This document shows positions 7,143-14,571 of a stretch of DNA of 41,452 bases, piece after piece. Every line of letters starts with the position of its first letter. Positions within the stretch are counted from its first letter, which is position 1. Below the pieces are notes generated by a model. The model was not told where the DNA came from. It searched no databases and worked only from the letters and a program-made list of their open reading frames with translations. The DNA comes from Oscillospiraceae bacterium (GTDB taxonomy: Bacteria > Bacillota > Clostridia > Oscillospirales > Oscillospiraceae), in assembly GCA_902790375.1 (NCBI GenBank), contig CADARY010000025.1, positions 1 through 41,452 on the forward strand, written 5' to 3'. A program made the translations under genes and the position numbers.

Positions 7143-8009
7143 ATGGCGAGAAAAGATTCTGAAAACCAGAAAAAGAGCATGAGTCTGTTGTTTCGCGGGA
7201 AGGCGATTTTCAAGCCGCTGAACACTGGCTGGATCGATGAGCATACAGCCTGCGTACGGGAGTGGGTCGCAAACATCTTTTTCTACACGAAAAACGGCAC
7301 GACGATCATGATCGACGCCGGATATAACTATGAGCGGCTGAGGGAGAAAATGAGCTGGCTGGATATTGACCCGGCCTCTATACTGCAAATCTTTATTACC
7401 CACCAGGACACGGACCATGTCGGAGCCCTCGAACGAGACAGCGAGCAGCTGTTTCAAAACGCCACAGTCTATATTGGGGAAATCGAGAACCGCTATCTTA
7501 CCGGCGAAGTCAGAAGAAAGGTCTTCCACGGCGCCTATAGATTGCCCATGGTAAAAACCGATAATCAGAAGATCCTGCTGAAGAACGGCGAGATCGTTCA
7601 GGTGGGGGATATCAAAATTGAGAGTATCCTGGTGCCGGGGCATACCTGGGGTCATATGGTATATCTTGTGGATGACGAGTACCTTTTCACCGGAGATACG
7701 ATCTGGTTCGGCGCGGACGGCGGCTACAGCTTTATAAGCACACTGGCAGAGGATAATCATCTGGCAGTACAGTCACTGAAAGCGCTGGAAACGAATCTGC
7801 GCGCGAGAAAACAGCCCATCAGGATCATCACCGGCCATACAGGCTGGACAGATGATCTGGACTTTGCCTTCCGACACAGGACCGAGATCTGCAGTCCTTT
7901 CACAAAGAAATATAAAGATCCTTCCGCGCCTTACGACGGTTACATTGAGGATGACGACACGGAGAAAGGCGCAAGGACAGTGCCGCTCAGAAAGGTTGCC
8001 ACACAATGA
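7143..8009 (+). CDS. Metallo-beta-lactamase-fold hydrolase
   Basis: About 288 residues. ATG 7143 is preferred because GGAG at 7131-7134 fits; a GTG at 7134 is also open. MBL features in order: FITHQDTDHVGAL (about residues 84-96), PGHTWGH (about 163-169), FTGDTIWF (about 180) and IITGHTGW (about 221). In the HxHxDH signature the second His is replaced by Asp (H-Q-D-T-D-H). This suggests altered metal-site geometry, with the remaining His, Asp and His ligands present. The substrate is unknown. It overlaps the next start codon (ATGA) and heads an eight-gene operon behind operator copy 4. Confidence 0.85.
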   Translation: MARKDSENQKKSMSLLFRGKAIFKPLNTGWIDEHTACVREWVANIFFYTKNGTTIMIDAGYNYERLREKMSWLDIDPASILQIFITHQDTDHVGALERDSEQLFQNATVYIGEIENRYLTGEVRRKVFHGAYRLPMVKTDNQKILLKNGEIVQVGDIKIESILVPGHTWGHMVYLVDDEYLFTGDTIWFGADGGYSFISTLAEDNHLAVQSLKALETNLRARKQPIRIITGHTGWTDDLDFAFRHRTEICSPFTKKYKDPSAPYDGYIEDDDTEKGARTVPLRKVATQ

Positions 8010-8614
8010 ATAACGCAGAAAAGATCATGAAAAAGAAAGCCAATATCAAGGCTGAACTGGATAAAGACCTGCCGAAGTCTCAAAGCGATAGACTGTGGCG
8101 GGAGGCAACGGCAAGGCTTGACGGATATTTGGCCCGCTACAGCACCCTTCCCAGGGGCGTACATATCCACACGGAAAGCAGGATCCTTCCGTCGGCTGCA
8201 ATCTACCTGACTATAAAGGAAGTTATCGGCCCAGAGAATGCATACCGGATCATCGAGGATGCAGCCATTAAAACCTGTGCGGGGATCGAAAGGAAGCTTC
8301 AGAAGCTGATGAAAGTTCCCGGGATGCAAAGCCTGTTCATGAAAGCATGGGACCCGATGACAAGAAAGCTGTTCGGTGCGGGCAACGGTTTTGAAAATGT
8401 GTTTTATCCGAAGAAAAAGGGCGAGTACCGAATGGATGTTACGTCTTGCCCGTATTATCGCACCTTTACGGAGCTGGGGTGTCCCGAGCTTACGAAAATC
8501 TTCTGCGAAAATGACGAGAGAATCTACGGCAATCTGCCGGGTTTGCTGTTCGAGCGGACAGGAACGCTCGGCAAAGGAGCCGAGCGCTGTGACTTCTTCC
8601 TGAAAAAACTTTGA
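8006..8614 (+). CDS. L-2-amino-thiazoline-4-carboxylate hydrolase-like protein, copy A
   Basis: 202 residues resembling PF14196 (ATC hydrolase family). It has an amphipathic N-terminal half, then the Cys-rich C-terminal pattern TSCPYYRTFTELGCPELTKI, FCENDERIYG and ERTGTLGKGAERCDFFL, with regularly placed Cys. The named activity, known for the Pseudomonas cysteine-synthesis enzyme, is ring-opening of 2-amino-thiazoline-4-carboxylate to N-carbamoyl-cysteine. Most clostridial members have never been tested, so the substrate here is open. The start overlaps the previous stop (ATGA). Residue identity with copy B downstream is low apart from the Cys-rich end. Confidence 0.75.
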   Translation: MNNAEKIMKKKANIKAELDKDLPKSQSDRLWREATARLDGYLARYSTLPRGVHIHTESRILPSAAIYLTIKEVIGPENAYRIIEDAAIKTCAGIERKLQKLMKVPGMQSLFMKAWDPMTRKLFGAGNGFENVFYPKKKGEYRMDVTSCPYYRTFTELGCPELTKIFCENDERIYGNLPGLLFERTGTLGKGAERCDFFLKKL

Positions 8615-8654
8615 TCGGCAAAGAATACAACCTGATCTGCGCGGAGGGAAAGAC

Positions 8655-9299
8655 ATGAAAACCATCGGAATGCCCGCGGGCATGTGGGCTTTGTTTGCCA
8701 GAAGCTTTCAGAGAAAACTGACGGACGTTCTGGGCTATGACCGAAAAACGGCGGCACGGGTCACGAAGGCGGCGCGCCGGGAATACCGAAAGCTGATCGG
8801 GGGACTGCCGGACTTTGAGAAGGGCGACCGCTTTCGGATGAATATCGTGAGCTGCGCCATGCTCGCGGCCTTTGTGCTGAACATGCCGAGGCGGCCGCGA
8901 GTGGACGAGCTGACAGCGTTTTATACTGCCGCCATGATGACGGAGCCCATGAAGTGGTTTTGCCGGCGGGCGGGGAAGAGAAAGTTCAGCCCCGAGGACA
9001 TCAAGGGCATGAAAGAGACCGCCGCCTTCCGTGCCGCAGACCGCAACCCCTATTCTTGGAACATGGAATTCCTGCCCTATCCTGACGGGAGCGGTTACGA
9101 GGCGCGCTTCTCAAAGTGCGGGATCTGCACCCTGATGCGTGAACTGGGGCTGGGCGAGCTCATCCCGGCTATGTGCGGGCTGGATTATACAATGAGCGAG
9201 GCAGGCGGCGCTGACATCTTCGTGCGCCAATACACCCTGGCTTTCGGCGGCCCTTACTGCGACTGCGGATATAAGAAAAGGAGCAGAGAATATGATTAA
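8655..9299 (+). CDS. L-2-amino-thiazoline-4-carboxylate hydrolase-like protein, copy B
   Basis: 214 residues of the same PF14196-like family as copy A. The diagnostic C-terminus is FSKCGICTLMRELGLGELIP, then AMCGLDYTMSEAGGADIFVR and FGGPYCDCGY, with paired Cys suited to metal or thiol chemistry. The start ATG 8655 follows a GGAGGG. The end overlaps the HMA gene by 8 nt. Two divergent paralogues side by side suggest either two substrates or a heteromeric enzyme (inference). Confidence 0.78.
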   Translation: MKTIGMPAGMWALFARSFQRKLTDVLGYDRKTAARVTKAARREYRKLIGGLPDFEKGDRFRMNIVSCAMLAAFVLNMPRRPRVDELTAFYTAAMMTEPMKWFCRRAGKRKFSPEDIKGMKETAAFRAADRNPYSWNMEFLPYPDGSGYEARFSKCGICTLMRELGLGELIPAMCGLDYTMSEAGGADIFVRQYTLAFGGPYCDCGYKKRSREYD

Positions 9300-9540
9300 A
9301 ACGACGTTGAAAATTGAAGGGATGATGTGCTCCATGTGCGAGGCGCATATCAATGACGTGATCCGCAAGGCCGTGCCCGGCGCGAAGAAGGTCTCTTCCT
9401 CTCACGCAAAGGGCGAGGCAAGCTTTCTTTCGGAAGAAGCTGTGGACGAGAAGCTCTTGAAAAACGCTGTCGCCGCGACGGGGTATACCTGTACGTCCGT
9501 TGTTTCAGAGCCTTATGTGAAGAAGGGCTGGTTTCGATGA
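9292..9540 (+). CDS. HMA-domain metal-binding protein
   Basis: 82 residues: one ferredoxin-like heavy-metal-associated domain. The binding loop is GMMCSMCEAHIND, with CxxC flanked by Met, and the fold ends at AATGYTCTSV. Such domains act as soluble metallochaperones or as N-terminal domains of P1B ATPases. No intact ATPase remains in the window, but a C-terminal stump lies at 5009-5242, so this may be its former partner. It overlaps both neighbours by a few nt and is part of the operon. Confidence 0.88.
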   Translation: MIKTTLKIEGMMCSMCEAHINDVIRKAVPGAKKVSSSHAKGEASFLSEEAVDEKLLKNAVAATGYTCTSVVSEPYVKKGWFR

Positions 9541-10370
9541 AATACCATATCGAGAAAAACACCGTCCAGGAGACGCTGGTCATTCCGCTCTTTGGACGGC
9601 TGGTCTGCTCTGAGCGCTTTCCACAGCTCTTTTCCGACCCGGAGGCCAGGCGGATCTGCGATTCGCTGGATTACGATTTCGCAGACAAACGGAGGAAGAT
9701 GGAGTCTCCGGCGGGACTTTTCGGCGCGCTGGAGGTGGCGCAGCGCCAGTATGATCTGCGCTGCGAGGTCGAAAGCTATCTGAAAGAGCACCCACGTGCC
9801 GCGGTGGTCAATCTGGGCTGCGGGCTGGACGATACCTTCTCCAAGGTGGACAACGGCCTTTGCAGCGGATATAACCTTGATTTTCCGGATGTGATCGCCG
9901 TTCGGAATGAGCTGCTGCCCGCGGGTGAACGGGAACAGAATATTGCCTGCGATCTCAACGATTATGCGTGGATGGACGCGATCGACGCCTCACAGGGCGC
10001 CGTGTTCTTTGCCGCGGGCGTGTTCTATTACTTCAAAACCGAGGATGTCAAGCGGCTGTTCTCTGCGATGGCGGAGAGCTTTCCCGGCGCTGTACTGGCC
10101 TTCGACTCCTGCAATGAGCGCGGCGCAAAGCTGATGCGCAGAACCTGGCTCAAGGAGGCTGGCATCACCGATGTAAGCGCCTTTTTCTCACTGGAGGATG
10201 AAAAAGAGCTGTGTGAATGGAGCGAGAGCTTTGCTTCCGTCACGGCAAAAAGCTATATGCGCGGCTACCGGGACATTTACAAGGATGTGGGGCTCTTCCA
10301 CAAGCTGATGATCCGCTTCTGCGACAGCCTGGTAAAGATGAAGATCGTGAAGATCGTATTCAAGGAGTGA
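9537..10370 (+). CDS. Class I SAM methyltransferase, leucine carboxyl methyltransferase type
   Basis: 277 residues resembling the PF04072/TcmP group. SAM motif I is VVNLGCGLDDTFSKV (about residues 90-104), with the following acidic residue in NLDFPDV. Then come CDLNDYAWM and an FFAAGVFYYF stretch typical of this subfamily. Members O-methylate small carboxylates or polyketide-type substrates. The acceptor here is unknown. ATGA overlap with the HMA gene; the next methyltransferase starts 4 nt after its stop. Confidence 0.8.
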   Translation: MKYHIEKNTVQETLVIPLFGRLVCSERFPQLFSDPEARRICDSLDYDFADKRRKMESPAGLFGALEVAQRQYDLRCEVESYLKEHPRAAVVNLGCGLDDTFSKVDNGLCSGYNLDFPDVIAVRNELLPAGEREQNIACDLNDYAWMDAIDASQGAVFFAAGVFYYFKTEDVKRLFSAMAESFPGAVLAFDSCNERGAKLMRRTWLKEAGITDVSAFFSLEDEKELCEWSESFASVTAKSYMRGYRDIYKDVGLFHKLMIRFCDSLVKMKIVKIVFKE

Positions 10371-10374
10371 TCGT

Positions 10375-11055
10375 ATGACAAGGAAAGACCAAATAAGGAG
10401 CGCTTACAGGCTCACCGGCGGACATGCGAGCTTCTATGACGGGATGATGACGTATTCCACCCTGCCCGGAAAGGCGATCTGCCGCCTGATATGGAACATG
10501 GGCGGAGAGAAGAACCTTCGCTATCTTGAACGGGCGCTCTCCGGCGTGCCGGAGGATTTCAGCGGAAAGCTGCTGGAGGTCCCGGTGGGCACGGGCGTGC
10601 TGACCATGCCGGTCTACCGGGAACTGCCCAAAGCGGACATCACCTGTCTGGACTATTCGGCGGATATGATGGCCGCGGCACAGAAGCGCGCGGAGGCGGC
10701 CGGAATTCAGAACATTACGTTCCGACAGGGAGACGTGGGCGCGCTGCCCTTTGCGGACGAGAGCTTTGACCTGGTCCTCTCGCTCAACGGCTTTCACGCT
10801 TTCCCGGATAAGGAGGCAGCTTACCGCGAGACTTACCGGGTCCTCAAGCCTGACGGCGTGTTCTGCGGCTGCTTCTATATCCGGGGCGGCTGCGCCCGGA
10901 CAGACTGGTTCATTGAGCATCTGTACGTTCCCAAGGGCTTTTTCACCCCGCCCTTTGAGACGGAAAGCAGCTTGCGCGATCGGCTCAAAACCATGTATCG
11001 TGAGGTCAACGTGACGAGCGTCGAGGGCATCGGCTGCTTCCGGTGCAGAAAGTGA
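10375..11055 (+). CDS. Class I SAM methyltransferase (UbiE-like)
   Basis: 226 residues. Motif I is LLEVPVGTGVLTMP (about 64-77), motif II region ITCLDYSADMM, then FRQGDVGALPFADESFDLVL and the post-motif EAAYRETYRVLKPDGVFCG. The usual GCG of motif I is replaced by PVG. A good AAGGAG ribosome site lies over the previous gene's end. Second of four methyltransferases in a row; acceptor unknown. Confidence 0.85.
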   Translation: MTRKDQIRSAYRLTGGHASFYDGMMTYSTLPGKAICRLIWNMGGEKNLRYLERALSGVPEDFSGKLLEVPVGTGVLTMPVYRELPKADITCLDYSADMMAAAQKRAEAAGIQNITFRQGDVGALPFADESFDLVLSLNGFHAFPDKEAAYRETYRVLKPDGVFCGCFYIRGGCARTDWFIEHLYVPKGFFTPPFETESSLRDRLKTMYREVNVTSVEGIGCFRCRK

Positions 11056-11064
11056 GCAAACGGG

Positions 11065-11688
11065 ATGGGACTTCTGAAACGCTTTTTCAATCAAACAAGA
11101 AAGCCTGAGGGTGTGCTGGGCGCACTGATGCTGCGCGGCATGAACAGCGGACACGGTGAGCTCGCGGATTGGGGGTTTAATCATCTGCCAACAATCCGCC
11201 CGGTGCGGATTGTTGACCTGGGCTGCGGCGCGGGGCGCAACGCGGGAGAACTGCTGCGGAAATACCCTGACGCCCATGTGACGGCGATCGACTATTCTGC
11301 GCTCTCCGTGGAAAAAGCGACAGCTTACAACAAAAAGAGCATCAACGCCGGACGCTGCGCGGTGCGGCAGGGAGACGTGTCCGATCTGAAACTCCCGAAC
11401 GAGAGCTTCGATCTCGCCACGGCCTTTGAAACGGTCTATTTCTGGCCGGGACTGGAGCGCTGCTTTGCGCAGGTAGCCCGCGTCCTCAAGCCGGGCGGCC
11501 TGTTTTTGATCTGCAACGAATCGGACGGCCTCGACACAGCGGGCAAGAAGTTTGAGAAGATCATCGACGGAATGAAGTGCTACACAGCGGAAGAGCTCGA
11601 AGACGCCCTTCGAGAAGCCGGGTTCTCAGAGGTGAGCACCGATCATCACGGCAGAAAGCCGTGGATCTGCGTGCTGGCGAGGAAATAA
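11065..11688 (+). CDS. Class I SAM methyltransferase
   Basis: 207 residues. Motif I is IVDLGCGAGRNAGELL (about 50-65), acidic residue in VTAIDYSALSVEKA, motif IV region VRQGDVSDLKLPNESFDLAT, then FAQVARVLKPGGLFLICNE. The end, TAEELEDALREAGFSEV, is the typical Methyltransf_11 C-terminus. The ribosome site is weak, so expression probably relies on coupling to the gene 9 nt upstream. Acceptor unknown. Confidence 0.87.
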   Translation: MGLLKRFFNQTRKPEGVLGALMLRGMNSGHGELADWGFNHLPTIRPVRIVDLGCGAGRNAGELLRKYPDAHVTAIDYSALSVEKATAYNKKSINAGRCAVRQGDVSDLKLPNESFDLATAFETVYFWPGLERCFAQVARVLKPGGLFLICNESDGLDTAGKKFEKIIDGMKCYTAEELEDALREAGFSEVSTDHHGRKPWICVLARK

Positions 11689-11707
11689 GCATACAGGAGG
11701 AAAATGA

Positions 11708-12499
11708 ATGAAACCGGACTACAAAAACTGGATGCCGAAGGGCATGGTGTACTCCACAGCGGCGGGAGCGGCCGGATGCCTGGGGCTTGCTGCCGTCTGC
11801 GGCTGCACAGGCCTGATCAAAAACGAAAGCTTCCGGAGGGCGGCGACGGGCGGACTGCTGCTTGCGGGCGCCTGCGCGGGTGGCGCTGCGCTGTGGATGG
11901 AAGGGCTTTACCGTGCATTCTCCTATGACGGAAAGCGCCAGATGTCCCGCCAGATCATCGAGGGAATTGCAAACTATGTGACGCTGCCCGAGGGCGGTGT
12001 GGGACTGGACGTGGGCTGCGGAAGCGGGGCGCTGACGATCGCCTGCGCAAAACGAAATCCGCAGGCGCGATTTGTCGGCATCGACCGCTGGGGCGCGGAA
12101 TACGCCTCATACAACAAGCCGCTGTGTGAGGCCAACGCCGCGGCCGAGGGTGTGGAGAATACGGAATTCCGGCAGGGCAATGCGGTAAAGCTGCCCTTTG
12201 CCGACGAATGCTTTGACGCCGTCACCAGTAACTATGTCTATCACAACATCCCCAGCCGCGACCGGCAGGCGATCCTGCTGGAAACTCTGCGCGTGCTCAA
12301 AAAGGGCGGCTGCTTTGCGATTCACGATATCATGTCGAAGGCGAAGTACGGCGACATGGAAGCCTTTGCCGATAAGCTACGCCGGATGGGCTATGAGAAA
12401 GTCGAATTGATCGACACCACGAACGACAAGTTCATGTCGCCTTTTGAAGCAGCCTGGATGGGACTGTCCGGCTCCAAGCTGCTGGTGGGCAGAAAATAA
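11708..12499 (+). CDS. Membrane-anchored class I SAM methyltransferase
   Basis: 263 residues with two hydrophobic segments near residues 14-34 and 45-65 (VYSTAAGAAGCLGLAAVCGC; GGLLLAGACAGGAALWM), then a soluble domain. Motif I is GLDVGCGSGALTIACAK (about 99), followed by FVGIDRWG, FRQGNAVKLPFADECFDAV and ETLRVLKKGGCFAIHD. The N-terminal hairpin should hold it at the inner membrane face, which suggests a lipid or membrane-embedded acceptor. ATG 11708 follows AGGAGG. Last gene of the operon; beyond it is the flavodoxin fragment. Confidence 0.85.
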   Translation: MKPDYKNWMPKGMVYSTAAGAAGCLGLAAVCGCTGLIKNESFRRAATGGLLLAGACAGGAALWMEGLYRAFSYDGKRQMSRQIIEGIANYVTLPEGGVGLDVGCGSGALTIACAKRNPQARFVGIDRWGAEYASYNKPLCEANAAAEGVENTEFRQGNAVKLPFADECFDAVTSNYVYHNIPSRDRQAILLETLRVLKKGGCFAIHDIMSKAKYGDMEAFADKLRRMGYEKVELIDTTNDKFMSPFEAAWMGLSGSKLLVGRK

Positions 12500-12515
12500 A
12501 AAGAATAAGCGTTCG

Positions 12516-12557
12516 TGTAAACAACGCGCCCGAGGGCGAGGGAGCAGATGCCTGCAA
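12516..12557 (+). repeat. Duplicated 3' fragment of the flavodoxin gene
   Basis: 42 bp match 6743-6784 (end of the flavodoxin gene) at 41 of 42 positions; the only difference is GGGAGAG against GGGCGAG. It encodes the VNNAPEGEGADAC segment in flavodoxin frame, then diverges. It is most simply the scar of a second flavodoxin copy lost by deletion. The following 90 nt contain an open frame (ATG 12549 to 12650, containing IPILTCGNLEKVREKL) of unknown origin. Confidence 0.85.
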
Positions 12558-12630
12558 TCGATAACCTGATTCCGATCCTGACCTGCGGCAATCTGGAGAA
12601 GGTCCGGGAAAAACTGAGGGCAAGAACAGG

Positions 12631-12966
12631 CTATTTTGTTCGATTCTGATCTCCCCACTCGCACATCTGGTCAAGAATGGGCATGAGCGACTTCCCGCGA
12701 TCTGACAAGCTGTATTCGACCTTGGGAGGGATTTGGGCATATTCTTTTCGGTTGATCAGTCCGTCCGCCTCCAACTGCTTCAATGTCGAACTGAGAGTTT
12801 TGAACGTAATGGTGCCGATGTATTTCTGCATCTCATTAAAACGGACGACACCGAATTCCATCAAAGTATAAAGTATGAACATTTTATACTTTCCTTGTAT
12901 TAAGGACATGGTATAGTTGAAGCCGGTTTCTTCCAGCTTGCTGTTGGCAATGCAATCTTGTACCAT
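12631..12966 (-). CDS. HxlR family transcriptional regulator
   Basis: 111 residues starting at ATG 12966, preceded on its strand by GGAGG at 8 nt; a longer frame to 13071 covers the promoter and is rejected. It has a winged helix with KYKMFILYTLMEFGVVRFNE, then the wing and helix GTITFKTLSSTLKQLEADGL and YSLSDRGKSLMPILDQMCEW, the classic HxlR C-terminal pattern. A conserved N-terminal Cys (VQDCIANSK) is present. In HxlR redox sensors such as YodB/HypR an N-terminal Cys senses electrophiles and the target is a divergent flavin reductase. Here too two FMN reductases are divergently placed, so quinone, diazene or nitro stress sensing is a reasonable guess. Confidence 0.88.
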   Translation of the reverse strand: MVQDCIANSKLEETGFNYTMSLIQGKYKMFILYTLMEFGVVRFNEMQKYIGTITFKTLSSTLKQLEADGLINRKEYAQIPPKVEYSLSDRGKSLMPILDQMCEWGDQNRTK

Positions 12967-13008
12967 AATACTTTCCTCCGGGATAGTATCTATCTTAAAT
13001 GTGCGTAC

Positions 13009-13064
13009 TTGTTTAATATACTTGCACTGGCTATAATTATAGCTGTATGGTGATGAGCTGTCAA
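13009..13064. promoter_or_regulatory. Overlapping divergent promoters sharing a palindromic -10 region
   Basis: The perfect 14-bp palindrome GCTATAATTATAGC (13030-13043) holds a TATAAT on each strand. Minus strand, toward hxlR: TTGACA (complement of 13059-13064), 18 bp, TATAAT. Plus strand, toward the reductases: TTGTTT (13009-13014), 18 bp, TATAAT (13033-13038). The two promoters exclude each other. A further inverted repeat GATAGTATCTATC at 12982-12994 in the hxlR leader may be the operator. Confidence 0.6.
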
Positions 13065-13093
13065 TCATCAAGGGTCGTAATGGAGGATATCAG

Positions 13094-13642
13094 ATGGGAA
13101 AGAAAATTGTCATTCTGAATGGAAGCCCCAGAATGAATGGAAATACGTCGTCACTCACAGCGGAGTTTAAGCGTGGTGCAGAAGAGGCTGGAAATGAGGT
13201 GCAGGAGTTTTTTCTGCCGAAAATGAAGATCAACGGCTGTCTCGGATGCTGGAGCGGCGGTAAAGATCCGGAGCATCCCTGCTCGCAGAGGGACGATATG
13301 GAAAAGATTTATCCTGCATATAGAGACGCAGATGTGGTTGTGCTCGCCTCTCCGCTGTACTACTGGTTCATCTCCGGCTTTTTGAAGAATGCTTTTGACC
13401 GTCTGTTTGCCATTGCGGAATGCGATCCGGACTATTGCAACCCCAAGAAACAGTGCGTTCTGATCATGGCGGCAGAGGGTGCAGGCTTCGAGGAAAGCGA
13501 GCACTGGTATGATCATCTGGAAAAACATATTGGGTGGAAGAGTCTCGGCAAGATCCTATGCGGTTATGTAACGCAGCCCGGTGACACGAAAGGCAAACCG
13601 GAATTAAAACAGGCGTATGACCTTGGAAAATCAATAAAATAG
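13094..13642 (+). CDS. NAD(P)H-dependent FMN reductase, flavodoxin-fold (copy 1)
   Basis: 182 residues. The N-terminal FMN phosphate loop is ILNGSPRMNGNTSSLT, and a Cys-containing insertion GCLGCWSG, with further Cys at PEHPCSQ, is typical of the multimeric flavodoxin WrbA/IsfA-like group. The flavin-edge motif is ASPLYYWFISGFLKNAFDRL (about 81-100). It reduces quinones, nitro or azo compounds or free flavin with NAD(P)H. It is divergent from hxlR and followed 10 nt later by a paralogue, so it is probably repressed by that regulator until electrophile exposure (inference). Confidence 0.87.
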   Translation: MGKKIVILNGSPRMNGNTSSLTAEFKRGAEEAGNEVQEFFLPKMKINGCLGCWSGGKDPEHPCSQRDDMEKIYPAYRDADVVVLASPLYYWFISGFLKNAFDRLFAIAECDPDYCNPKKQCVLIMAAEGAGFEESEHWYDHLEKHIGWKSLGKILCGYVTQPGDTKGKPELKQAYDLGKSIK

Positions 13643-13652
13643 GAGAAGCGTT

Positions 13653-14198
13653 ATGGGTAAGAAAATCGTTGTGATTACGGGAAGTCCCCGGAAAAACGGA
13701 AACAGCCTTGCCATGACAGATGCGTTCATCAAGGCGGCGGAGGCAAAGGGACACAGCGTGGTGAGATTTGACACGTCGTTTATGAAAATCGGCTTTTGTC
13801 ACGCATGTGAGACCTGCTATAAAACCGGCAAGGCCTGCTCCTTTGATGATGACTTCAACACCATCGCTCCTGCAATATTGAAAGCAGATGCGGTTGTGTT
13901 TTCCATGCCGGTATATTGGTATTCCATTCCCGCTCAGATCAAAGGCGTTATTGATAGATTGTTCTCTTTCGTCGTAGGCGGGAAAGATATCGCCGGAAAG
14001 GAATGCGCTCTCATTACGTGCTGTGAGGAAGAAGACATGAAGGTCATGGATGGTGTTCGTATTCCTGTTGAGCGCACCTGCGATCTGATCAAGTGGAATA
14101 TGGTCGGAGAGGTTCTTGTTCCCGGCGTACTCGAGGCAGGAGCCATCGGGAAAACGGATGGATGTGCTCAGGCGGCTGCCCTCGCGGAGAAGATTTGA
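13653..14198 (+). CDS. NAD(P)H-dependent FMN reductase, flavodoxin-fold (copy 2)
   Basis: 181 residues, paralogue of the upstream gene. FMN loop VITGSPRKNGNSLAMT, Cys-rich CHACETCYKTGKAC, flavin-edge motif SMPVYWYSIPAQIKGVIDRL, and CALITCCEEED. The four regularly spaced Cys could hold an Fe-S cluster, as in iron-sulfur flavoproteins, or a disulfide. Same operon and same probable HxlR control. The stop at 14196 is followed by degraded DNA on the opposite strand. Confidence 0.87.
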   Translation: MGKKIVVITGSPRKNGNSLAMTDAFIKAAEAKGHSVVRFDTSFMKIGFCHACETCYKTGKACSFDDDFNTIAPAILKADAVVFSMPVYWYSIPAQIKGVIDRLFSFVVGGKDIAGKECALITCCEEEDMKVMDGVRIPVERTCDLIKWNMVGEVLVPGVLEAGAIGKTDGCAQAAALAEKI

Positions 14199-14222
14199 TA
14201 GATTCAAGGAGACAGAAGTCTC

Positions 14223-14265
14223 AAAAAGGCTCCCGGTCACCGGCGTAAAAACCGATGATCGGGAG
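14223..14265 (-). terminator. Terminator for the minus-strand gene remnant
   Basis: On the minus strand CTCCCG...CGGGAG forms a bulged hairpin (14230-14265) followed by CCTTTTT. It has no T run on the plus strand, so it belongs to the remnant at 14283-14570. Confidence 0.6.
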
Positions 14266-14282
14266 CGTTGCATTTACCCGGC

Positions 14283-14570
14283 TCAGCCCTTGAAGCTGGA
14301 GCTGTTTTTGAAGGTGAAGGTCAGGCGGCCGTCCGCGCAGGCTGTGGCGTAGTCCGATAATAGCGATACAGATTCATCACGGGTAGGCTTTGTATCAAGT
14401 TGCCTCTCGATATATTATGCCGCAGCGCGGACTGATATCGTCATGAGGCCTTCCACAATCATGCGGTCGATTTCCTCTTGGAGATGAGGCCGGTGCAGGG
14501 AGCGAAGAGCGCCGGCAGGGTCGAGAAGCAGCTGCGTTTTCCGCCCGCTTTCGTTTTGCGGAAATGAAGG
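14283..14570 (-). pseudogene. Unrecognised gene remnant with an in-frame stop
   Basis: Read on the minus strand, one frame gives protein-like sequence: LHRPHLQEEIDRMIVEGLMT, ISVRAAA, a TAA stop (14416-14418), then YIERQLDTKPTRDE and ACADGRLTFTFKNSSSFKG, ending at a TGA followed by a proper terminator. The tail has a loose resemblance to C-termini of large serine recombinases (DGR-x-x-FTFKNG), but this is not secure. It has no start codon or ribosome site and looks like the last third of a decayed gene cut by the flavin-reductase promoter region. Confidence 0.4.
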
Positions 14571-14571
14571 A

